A stretch of 64,000 nt of DNA from Nemania diffusa (lineage: Eukaryota; Ascomycota; Sordariomycetes; Xylariales; Xylariaceae): NCBI GenBank assembly GCA_038501195.1, contig JBBPUQ010000006.1, positions 3,224,001 through 3,288,000 on the forward strand, given 5' to 3'. The position numbers and the translations under genes were made by a program. The number at the start of each line of letters is the position of its first letter. Within the stretch, counting starts at the first letter, position 1. This document shows positions 1-8,947 of this stretch, one piece after another. The notes under the pieces were generated by a model. That model did no database searches. It saw nothing but the letters and a program-made list of their open reading frames with translations, and was not told the origin of the DNA.

Positions 1-861
1 TTTAAGCTGTCGTGCCAATACAAACTTAGCAAGGGTCGTCATGTTAGGTACTTCTCATAGGTACGGTTCAGGGTGGGTATACAGTGGTGCGACTGTCTTA
101 GGTAGGTAGCTGTACCTAAGTCTACCTAAGCCAGTCTAGTCACTCTAGAGTCTAGCGGTGATATTTATTACAAGACCCCCACATTTTTCCATGAGTCTGT
201 TATATTTGTTGAAACCCGTTGTCCAAGTACATAGTAAGATAGACGGATTGCAACCAACTTCTTAAGGAAGTCGGGTTTAATTGAGCTACCTTGGTACACT
301 AGGTACTGATAACTGGGTGAATAGAGCTTACGCAAAACATATTAATATATGTCTTAGATACTCTGCAAAGACCTCCAGCCACCTGCATATTAAACTATAT
401 CTACCATTATACACAAGTTAGCTATTCCGAGAAACTATTTAAGTTCGAGAATCGGTTTTATTGTATGCATCATAGGTGGTGATTACGCCAAAACCCAGCT
501 TCTGTGCCGGCATGGGAAACGGTGAAACCAAGATCTATGTATGTATGATATCTAGCCCCTTTCATTGTAACATCGTGATAGGAATTGTAATGACGGGCTG
601 TGCAAGCATGTGGAACCATAAGCTGTCTCTAATCCCCGGCATTACCTATAGTAGGTAATTGAAGCTCACTGACTGACAATACGTAGGTACCTGTCTCGGG
701 TATACCTACATCCTAATAGCATCATAAACAACTAAAGTACATACATACTACAAATACTAGGTAGGCGGACCTGTTTTGGACGCTTGTAATAGGGCTAAGT
801 AGCATTGTCATCATCATCACGAGTATTACACTCGCCGTTCGTAAGGCGTGATGGGATCATG
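1..861. other. Gene-free left edge
   Basis: TA-rich DNA with scattered ctacctaag/taggtag motifs. The only reading frame of any length (476-658, 60 codons) has no recognisable domain and unremarkable composition, so I call no gene. Confidence 0.5.
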
Positions 862-922
862 CTCTCGATTTCCTACGCTGACCCCGGCGAGGGCCCTGTC
901 GGCACCATGACCATTGTGAGAA

Positions 923-1708
923 CTAATAACGAGGTCGAGATTCCTGGCGCGATCTAAAGCTTAGACGTTGCCCGTGCTGGTTATCATGCTCGCGTCTTGG
1001 AACCGGCCGTGCACTGTGTGTATGTAGTGGGCGCTGCTGCTGCTGCCGTTCTGTTGCGAGATAGCGACCATTCTCGTCTCTCGCAAGCTTCACCTCAATG
1101 GCGGATATAATTTGCTTTGCGTACTCTAGCAAGTCTAGGAACTTAGCATTGCACAGCGCTTGGGGTTTGTCGCTGGTGATACGTAGCGATCCGTGTAAGT
1201 CAGCTATGACGCTCCTTTCACCATCGACGAGCACCCTTCGACCGAAACGATCGTATCCTGCAGCCGCGAGGGCGTCTCGCAACGCATGCACAACCTTCTT
1301 TGCGGCTTTCGATCTAGGAAATGGCGTTGCCCCCATCATGAAACAAGACATCCACAGAGGTTCCTTTTTCTTTTCAATGTATATGTCCAACACAGATTTC
1401 GTAAAGGGATGCTCGAACTTGTCGAAGTACTTCATCGTGTTTATTGGCAAGCAGTGTTTCTGGGAGACCAATACGCTAAAACCGAACGGATTGTCCTTCG
1501 GCTTGAAAGGTCTTATGGGGCGTTGGTGCTGTGGAAAGGAGATCCGATGTTGTTGGCACATAGAGGCCACATATTGGCCTGGCTGGGCGTCGATTTGTGT
1601 GCCATTATTCGATGGGAGGAAATTGCTGACATCTACAGGTGGGAAGAGAGTCTGGCCTTGGGTATTCGGGGGACTAAAACGCGCGAGTCGGGATATAGTT
1701 CTTCTCAT
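923..1708 (-). CDS. Unrecognised fungal protein, 261 aa, possible mitochondrial presequence
   Basis: Single-exon frame with a real ATG at 1708 and TAG at 923-925. I do not recognise the family and assign no function. The N-terminus (MRRTISRLARF) is rich in Arg and hydroxylated residues and lacks acidic ones, as in mitochondrial targeting peptides. The central part, about residues 70-210, looks like a folded domain: it contains FGFSVLVSQKHCLPINTMKY, a Lys-rich helix (IEKKKEPLWMSCFMMG) and an amphipathic helix near LLEYAKQIISAIEVKLA. The last 50 residues are low complexity, rich in Gln, Arg and His, and probably disordered. The antisense frames at 1098-1739 and 1286-1867 are taken as shadows because their composition is less protein-like. 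The gene is divergent from eIF1A. It is probably real because of its length and its unbroken structured core, but an intron near the 3' end cannot be excluded. Confidence 0.6.
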   Translation of the reverse strand: MRRTISRLARFSPPNTQGQTLFPPVDVSNFLPSNNGTQIDAQPGQYVASMCQQHRISFPQHQRPIRPFKPKDNPFGFSVLVSQKHCLPINTMKYFDKFEHPFTKSVLDIYIEKKKEPLWMSCFMMGATPFPRSKAAKKVVHALRDALAAAGYDRFGRRVLVDGERSVIADLHGSLRITSDKPQALCNAKFLDLLEYAKQIISAIEVKLARDENGRYLATERQQQQRPLHTHSARPVPRREHDNQHGQRLSFRSRQESRPRY

Positions 1709-2186
1709 GGTTTTGGTCGGCGCATGTGCAGAGATTTGAGCTGCCGGCAGCTCATGATTCTGCGGATGGAGGCTCGAATCGTTGTCTGGAGGTCGGGTGG
1801 CGTGCGACCTAAACGGACATTACGTAGTAAAGTGATGGTGGTGCAATGGCTTAGTTGTGATTTGTGATTATTCGCCCGTAATGAGGCTAGAATTTCTAGT
1901 AATAGTGGGAAAAATAAGATAATATAAATTCTAAAGTCTAGATTTATATTCTGTGCAGGTAGTTAATTGGATGGATTTTGACATTTGAAAATACCTGTAC
2001 TTTCTAACTAGGTTGGTAGCTAATTGGCTGCAATTGGTGCGTTCAACGGTTGTTTGCTGCGGCTGCTGGTGAGATTATTGGCCAATAAGAGTGCCCACTC
2101 GCCTTGATCCTTGCCCCGTTCTTCGAAAAAAGGTTAGGTTTGCCCCAGTTAAGCCGCGTCGCCCCATCTCGGAAACCATAATTATG

Positions 2187-2195
2187 TATAAAAAG
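2187..2195 (+). promoter_or_regulatory. TATA-like element upstream of eIF1A
   Basis: The sequence tataaaaag lies about 278 bp upstream of the eIF1A start codon and is followed by C/A-rich leader sequence. It is a good match to a TATA box, but position and function are inferred only. Confidence 0.35.
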
Positions 2196-2338
2196 ACACC
2201 TATGATCCACAATGTGGCCCCGGCTATTACTCACTCGTCTCAAACCAGGATTCACTGATAACAAAGCCCCTCGTCACCACAAAACATCCCACCATTTAAA
2301 TCCACACCAACTACTGGCGCACATCATCGCCGCCTAAT

Positions 2339-2363
2339 CATCCATCCATCCATCCATCCATCT
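2339..2363 (+). repeat. CATC tetranucleotide microsatellite
   Basis: About six tandem catc/atcc units in the probable 5' leader of the eIF1A gene, about 100 bp before the start codon. Confidence 0.8.
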
Positions 2364-2464
2364 ACACTGCACGCCTTGCACGACTTTTTGAGTCGACACC
2401 GCACACCCCTTTAACATAACAACCGTACACAAAGGCGTCGGATTCGACAGAAAAACTCGTCAAT

Positions 2465-3295
2465 ATGCCTAAGAATAAGGGAAAGGTACGCATAATAACC
2501 CCTCCGCCTCTCACAATCGAACACATACCCCCCCATTCGTCCCGCCGCCAACCCATCGTCATCTCGCCCTTTGTATATATATCTACTAGGGATATACATC
2601 GACATCAATATCGCGGGTGCAGAATTTCCAGCTAATGAGTTTCATCCACACAGGGAGGAAAGAACCGCAGAAGGGGTAAGAACGAGAGCGATAAAGAGAA
2701 GCGTGAGCTTGTGTACGTCCCCCTTTCTCTACCTGCAAATATCGGGTATTGTAGACTGACCAGCCTGTGTTGCAGCTTTAAAGAGGAAGGCCAAGAATAT
2801 GCTCAGGTAGTTAAGATGCTTGGCAGCGGCCGACTCTCGTGCTCTTGCTTCGACGGACAAACACGCCTCGCCCACATTCGTGGCAAACTCCGCAAGAAGG
2901 TCTGGATCAACAACGGCGATGTAAGCAAAGCTACCACTCCCCATTAATGCTGTGGCATCCGGCTAATTTTACTCTCAAGATCATATTGCTCTCGCTTCGT
3001 GATTACCAAGACGACAAGGGCGATGTCCTTATCAAGTACACAGCCGACGAGGCCCGATCACTGAAGGTAGGGCATATCCCCGCTTATTCCCCATGATTGC
3101 CCATACATCCATCAAGCATACTAATATTTTGCGCCACAGCAATACGGCGAACTTCCGGAGAGCGCTAGAATCAACGAGACTGATACGTACGGTCCCGGCG
3201 ACGAGGGCGAATGCAACTTCGATTTCGCCGACGACCAGGACTCAGACGAGGAATCCGACGCTGGCAACAAGGAGATTGAAATCGACGACATCTAA
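2465..3295 (+). CDS. tif11: Eukaryotic translation initiation factor eIF1A, 155 aa
   Basis: Five exons: 2465-2485, 2654-2712, 2776-2920, 2980-3066 and 3140-3295. All introns are GT...AG and the joined frame is continuous (468 nt). The product has the classic eIF1A layout. A very basic N-terminal tail ([17 protein letters not shown]) is followed by an S1-like OB fold at about residues 28-105, including [33 protein letters not shown] and [16 protein letters not shown]. The C-terminal tail is acidic and ends in EIEIDDI. In this family the factor binds the 40S A site, helps assemble the 43S complex, supports scanning with eIF1, and contacts eIF5B through the last residues. The length matches the family (about 145-155 aa). 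The first exon has only seven codons, so an intron falls inside the basic tail; that is plausible for fungi and fits the 168-nt first intron. The gene converges on Las17. Confidence 0.95.
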
Positions 3296-4675
3296 AAAGC
3301 CTATTTCTACCCCTTGGCGTCACTACTACTTTTCAGCCCTGGCATCAACAACCATTAAGCATATCCAGTCGGGGGTGTTTAGTACTGTATGTCACAGCAC
3401 TCTTCTGCCTTCTCTGGCTACGACAGCAGAAGATGTCAGGGGGGCGAAGGGGTCATTGTCTATCAGGGTTTTCGACCCGGCCGAGGGATTTTTTACTACA
3501 TGATCACTCAGCTGGGGCATATCGGGAAACTTCGGGTCTGTCTTCTCTCTCTAGCCCATGCAACAGCCGTCGTGTGGGTTCCCCGACAGCAACTTAGACG
3601 GTGTAGGCGTTTTGGTCAGACTCGCTTTTACAAGTGTAATCAGAAGGATATCGAGTCCATGGTGGGAGAGACGTCATTGGACTCGCTATGAGGTCTTCAT
3701 ATTCTTTTTTCTCACTGCATTAGTTTTCGTTTTACTTTGTTGTTAGTCATAAATGAGAAAACCTCTCGGGAAATTGCTGTGAAAAATGCTGTGCAGATTA
3801 GAATTAGCCATGTGCACATACCTATCGAGTTCTAGACTATAGTAGACAAGAACACAATTTGATGGCTTCTGTGATAGATAAGCTTTGCACCAAACAATAC
3901 TTAGATTAAAAGCTTGAAGTCCTAAGCCTTTTTAGTAGCCCGCTATAACTATTCTAACGGCATTTTTCTAAGTTTTCAAGCACCACTCGCATGTAAAAAT
4001 ACTCAATAACGGTCCATATTGATTCGTATTACTCTATTCCAAAATTCCACAACTATCTCCATGTTCTGCTGCATCAGCTATTGCGCCTCACCGTTTAGTT
4101 CTCATTCTCCATACTCGTCGCTATAATGATTTCGTATAAAATATAGTTTTGGTCTTAGAATCTCATGCGTAGCATAGGAGTGGGTTAGCTCCCAACGGGA
4201 TCCGCCATCTTAGCTATGGGTTTGATTCATCCAAGAACCATCATATAAACATGCCATACCCGGTTGTCTCTTAACCTGTATCGAGCTACCCATTTGGCCC
4301 GTTCATTCAAATTCTTCAGGCCACGGCTTGTGGTACCACTTTCTTCTCGTCGCAATCCTTAATTAGTTGCAAAAGGTTCTCCACGAGGTAAATATCGCAG
4401 ACAGTTACAACTCCGGTTGGACTTATAGCATCACCCTAATTTTTTCAAAGGGATACTGAGTCATCACACCGCTCGATTGTGTTGCCGTCTATCAGTATTT
4501 AGGCCTGTGAGGTGTCATGCAAGACGCACACGGACAAGGTAAATTGGGCTTCTCGTTGTGCATGGCGCCGCAATTCTAACCCTAGAGCTCCTAATTGTGC
4601 TCAATTTGGGGTAAGCCTCCACTAGTTTGGCTCCTCGCTCTTACACTGCCGCAAACGAGCAACCTCGACGAGGCT
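3296..4675. other. Convergent intergenic region between eIF1A and Las17
   Basis: About 1.4 kb that should hold both 3' untranslated regions and terminators. Frames at 3389-3746 are short and uncharacteristic. A stretch near 4170-4235 weakly resembles a tRNA but does not fold convincingly. Nothing else is supported. Confidence 0.5.
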
Positions 4676-6720
4676 CTACCATTCGTCGTCGCTCTTCTCG
4701 TCATCTACAACAAATAATTAGTAAAGTTTACGATTATTAATGTAAAGGGTGTCACTTACCACTGTCACGAACTCTCGTTTTCCGCGCCGAAAGAGCCTTC
4801 GCCAATGCGTCGGCCATGCTACTCTCCGGGCCACCGGAGGTGACACCAGCTGGTGGGAGTCCGCTGCCGTGAGGGCCCGTATCTGATCCCCCGACCGTGG
4901 CCGCACTCCTATCTCGAATCTGGGTCTTATCCACTTTCTTGAGCGAGGCAATGCCCCCAGCATTCTGAATACCCGCTAACATAGCGGAACGCCCTACATC
5001 TGCCGAAGGTGCAGCTGAGGAATAACCTGAGTCGCGATTTGGGGGTAGTGGGGGTGGAGGTGGAGGTATTCCAGGGCCGGAATGCATTGGAGGAGGAGGT
5101 GGTGGTGGAGGTGGTACTCCAGGACCCGGAGGAGGAGGGGGGGGCGGCACTCCAGGGAAAGAAGGAGGTGGTGGTGGCGGCGGAGGCGGCGGAGGAACGC
5201 CAGCTCCTGAAGGGAATGGTGGAGGAGGAGGTGGCGGTGGTGGTGCCGGTGCCGATGATTGTGGTACCGGCAGTGGTGGGGTGTTTCTCGGTGGGGGCAC
5301 AGGTGCTGGCCTCGAGGCAGTCGGAATAGGCGGTGGCGATGGTGCGCTGGACACTGGTACTTTCGGCGGAAGTGAAGGACGTGAGGGTGGAGAATGAGGC
5401 TGGGACTGTTCGCGCGGTGGTGGCGGCGGCGGAACAGGGCCTCTAGCTGGTGGTGGAGGCGGTACGTTATTTAGTCTCTGACCTGTAAAAGCAGGAGGAA
5501 CTGCAAACTTGTGAGCAGGTGTGTCCTCCTTGTCCTCCATCGGGGTCTTTGGCGGTCGTGGAGGGGGGGGAGGTCCCGCCGGTGCGGCACGAGGCGCATC
5601 TATATGTGCGTATTTTCCAGCGTCGGGGAGAGCAGGGGGCGCGTTGTAGCGAGGACGAGGGGGAGGCGGGGTAGGCTCTTGGGGAGGTGTAGGCTCGCGT
5701 TGTACAGTCTCCAGCTTCCCAGATCTACGTGGCATGGGAGGAGGCGGAGGCACTCCCCGACGAGAGCCGGGAGACGAAGAAACACTATCGGATGCCGGCC
5801 GCGCAGCGGGAGGGGGTGGTGGAGGAGGCGGTGCTCGCCCATGCCCGGTGCTTCCAGTGCTCACGATGCTTCCAGTACTTCCATTCACTGGTGGCATGGG
5901 AGGGGGAGGCAGTACTGGAGTCGCAGGAGCCGCCTTTTTATCATTTTCTTCTTTCAGAAATTCCACGATGAAGTCCTGGTTCTCCTTAATGAAATCATCC
6001 GTAAGGCCTTGCTCAGATAAGAAGTTTCCAAAGTTTTCCCGCCAGTTCGGATCATATGCCTCCAGTTTGGCAAACTCGGAGGTGGGCTTCAGGTAGCTGC
6101 TTAGGTTAATTGAAGATTGTCTCGCCTGAGGCTGTAGCAGCGGAAGACTGTTTCGCGGTGACTCGGGTGGCGTCGGGTTAGAGGCATGCCTATGACCCCC
6201 AAAAAGGCCGCTCAAGAAGCCGCCAGACTTGTGATGCTGCTGTGTGGCCCCGCCGAAGGGGGTGTTCTTGGTGGCTTTTGAAGCATTCTTTTCCCTATCG
6301 TCCATCTTCCTCTTAAACTGCTTCGCCTCCTTCTCGTCAGCAAAGGACAGGCCAGCCCAGCATTGCTCGAGCTCGAAGGTGTGGAAGAAGGTCCGATCGG
6401 CATTGTAAGACCAGCTATCAAAGAGCTCTTGATCCCATATGACGCCTCGACCAGCAGGCTATGAGAGGGTCAGCATGGACGGAAAGACTGCGTGATGAAT
6501 CGATGCTCACCGATATATCCACCAACTTGAGCCAATATGTGTTCCCTACCAGGTCGTTGGCGAGCACGACGGCACCTTGTAGTCCCGTGTAGGTCCATCT
6601 TTGCCTGTTTGGGTACGCGACGTAGAGTCTGGCAACGCCAACGGCTTGGATCTTGTTGGTCTGCTTGGGGACGACCCGCTTGACAGTCTCCTTGTCTTCG
6701 TCGTTAAGGATGGAGGGCAT
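4676..6720 (-). CDS. las17: WASP/Las17-type actin nucleation-promoting factor, 645 aa
   Basis: Three exons on the minus strand: 6720-6511, 6458-4760 and 4704-4676. Introns are 52 and 55 nt, GT...AG, and the joined frame is continuous. Residues 1 to about 120 form a WH1/EVH1 domain (ARLYVAYPNRQRWTYTGLQG, then after the intron GVIWDQELFDSWSYNADRTF). It is followed by the short conserved segment of fungal WASPs around residue 185-230 (SYLKPTSEFAKLEAYDPNW). A long Pro-rich region with many runs of 5-12 Pro (binding sites for profilin and SH3 proteins) precedes a WH2 motif at about 561-583 (MLAGIQNAGGIASLKK), a C helix at about 616-636, and an acidic tail ending DDEKSDDEW. The last exon supplies only the acidic Trp-ended tail that binds Arp2/3. 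No CRIB/GBD motif is seen, as in yeast Las17. The protein is expected at endocytic actin patches. The G-rich plus-strand frames opposite are shadows. Confidence 0.93.
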
Positions 6721-8050
6721 TCTTATCGAGGGCGGAGAAGGTCCAAGGTTAGACCAGCTTGGTCGGTGTCAACTGGAGAAGGATCGTGGGAGGCACCGCT
6801 GGGAGTCGATATTCGGATTCGGCAATCATGGGAAAACCAAGACCTGAAATATGGCAAGAGACGATGTACGAATGTCCCTCAATAGAAGGCTCCTCGGGCG
6901 ATCACACGCACATAGGAGCAGCGCCCGGCGTGCTAAAACGATCGAGGGTGGGTGGTGAGGAGTGAAGGAGTGGAGGAACACAGAATGGCGGATGATGGAT
7001 CCGTTCTCGACGGTGCTCCCTGTGTCTGGCGGAGGTAGCGACGGGCTGCAGAGTGCCGAAACGCTGGCCGACGGGCAAAGATGCTATGTAGAGTCTTACC
7101 TATATGCTATCAGTAGCAATGGCGTAGAGAGCGAATATAAACGTTGATCATCGTATGGTGAGTTCGAATGATGTTGTAGGTTGAAGGTACATAATTGGGG
7201 GGGTACCTGGCTATGTACACTAGACCAGTCATGAACCCAGCCGACCGACCAACCAATTACCTATTACGAATCCATAAGTCGGTAACGGAGGCAGGCATCC
7301 AACAATTCTTCTCCCTTGGCAAGGGCAAGAAAGCCACGTTTTACCCCACCAACCGTGACTACCAACCGCCTACCAACCGCCTGCACCGCCACAGCCACAT
7401 TTAAATGGGCTGCCTAGAACTGTTTCACCTCTTGGCGACATGCATCACCGTTTCTTCACTAGGTAGGCTAGGGGTATTGCTCCAGTACCAGCCTACCAAC
7501 TACCTAGCTAAGGTCTCTATCTAGCTATTGCACACAACCACGACAGCAATCCTACATCAGAACCACTACGAGCTCCGTACGTATTATCAAACTTAATGCG
7601 TAGGTAAATTACGAGCCCACTATTAGTTATGCCTATTCGTATGCCAGTCATGACGCGCGTACAACCAACATACATGACCGTATTAAGATCATAGGCATAC
7701 CATTTCTCAAAGTATAAAATACAGAGCAACGCTGCCTAAATTTATAGAGCCTCGGTCGAGCTCTAGTTATGTACGGTTAGTTTTCATAGATTTATTGTTT
7801 GTCTAGACCCTTCCAGACCCTTTTAGACCGTCCTGCCGGGTCTGTATGTTTATGATCATAGGCATCACGATTCTATTCCTTGGTCAATTTGTTTCTTTAT
7901 TCGTAGCCATCGTATTAATTAATCATAAGACATTGTGTAGGTGTTGCGGTGCCATCTATCTTTGGAAGGTTCTCTATCTCTCTCTCTCGTCTGTTGCTGT
8001 TCAGGTTTCATCTTCTCTCAGACCGCCGTCTACTTGCTCCAAATAGGTCT
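6721..8050. other. Las17 upstream region
   Basis: About 1.3 kb. The first 300 bp upstream of Las17 is comparatively GC-rich, probably promoter and leader. From 7100 onward the DNA is TA-rich with taggta motifs. No gene can be supported. Confidence 0.5.
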
Positions 8051-8335
8051 TTATTTGTTCAATGCCTTGGCCTTGGCTAGCCGTTCTTCTTTGGTTCCCT
8101 CTTGCTCGGGCATGTTCTGAGGAATGGCAGGACCTGGCGCTGCTTTGTGAGCAGCAAACTGCTTCGCCTGGTCAACCACCTCACCCACTGGGTTTGAGTG
8201 GGTTTTGGCATCGGACTTGCCAGTCTGCTATGAAAACCTATTAGCATGGGGATTTATATTTATACAATAAATCAAATTCAGTATTAGGAAAATACAGGTG
8301 AGACATACTTCTTGAGTAGTAGGGTTCGAAGGCAT
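8051..8335 (-). CDS. Small hydrophilic protein, 67 aa, function unknown
   Basis: Two exons: 8335-8309 (MPSNPTTQE) and 8227-8051, separated by an 81-nt intron with gtatgt donor and atag acceptor. The joined frame is 68 codons with TAA. The second exon encodes a hydrophilic, probably helical segment (VVDQAKQFAAHKAAPGPAIP) and a charged C-terminus (EERLAKAKALNK). There is no signal peptide and no membrane segment. I believe similar short proteins occur in other filamentous ascomycetes, but I cannot name a family, so the function is unknown. The frame does not appear as one open reading frame because the intron interrupts it after nine codons. It is divergent from rad1 and shares its upstream region. 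The clean splice sites and coding-like amino acid pattern make it likely to be real. Confidence 0.65.
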
Positions 8336-8947
8336 CTTGATAGTTAGACAACTTAGATAGATGGGCCTGTGTGGGTATTCTGGTCTATTTTCGTATGTCT
8401 TGGCAATAAAGTAATGAAGTTGTATAAATCTTTTTTTCATAGAATAGCGAACGAGAAAGATGAGAAGGGAAGATTGCCCATCGTACGCATAATGATCTTT
8501 ATAATAAGAATACTTCTGCCTTGGCCTGTTGTCATACAAGTTGCGTCGTCGATGACGTACCGATCTCATACAAATCCCGTGATTCGGCGTCAAAGTGGCG
8601 GCCGCTAACACTAACACCCCGGATATGATGCGCGAGTCTCCGCGTTCCGACTTCCTTAGCCCGCGCTACCTACTTGGACTTTCCATCTGTCACTGCCACT
8701 GCCATTGTCACTGTCACTACCTGCAGTAGGTATCACTATCGCTGTCACACCATCTTTCGGCCCAATCGGTTTGCCCATCATTCATCATCCCGCCCATCTG
8801 ACAGACAAGTATAGCAATTATCTACCTGCATAGGAGGTAGGTATCTAGAAGTGCACTTCGCAAGTACCTTGTCCAATATGCACGCTATTAGCTGAGTCCT
8901 ACTACCGTGTCGCGCTTCTCTCTTCAATAGAGACGTGCGTGCCCCGC
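8336..8947. promoter_or_regulatory. Shared divergent promoter of the 67-aa gene and rad1
   Basis: A 612-bp region between two divergent start codons. It contains a pyrimidine-rich stretch and a repeated cactgccactgccattgtcactgtcac block (about 8690-8720) on the rad1 side. No clear TATA box is seen near rad1. Co-regulation of the two genes is only an inference from the arrangement. Confidence 0.4.

Larger units (their letters stand above)
1709..2464. other. Divergent intergenic region with the eIF1A promoter
   Basis: About 0.75 kb between two divergent genes. It holds a TATA-like site (2187-2195), a CATC tandem repeat just upstream of eIF1A (about 2339-2363) and C/A-rich leader sequence. No further gene is seen. 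Confidence 0.6.

Noticed and set aside
1098..1867. Plus-strand frames of 213 and 193 codons
   Set aside because: They lie opposite the 261-aa gene, overlap each other and look less protein-like. Only one strand is likely to code.
4170..4240. tRNA-like pattern (gtgggttagc ... gggtttgattc)
   Set aside because: The B-box match is imperfect and neither acceptor nor anticodon stem pairs.
5009..6096. Gly/Glu/Val-rich plus-strand frames of 80-169 codons
   Set aside because: They are the antisense of the Pro-rich las17 coding region, and their composition follows from the Pro codons.
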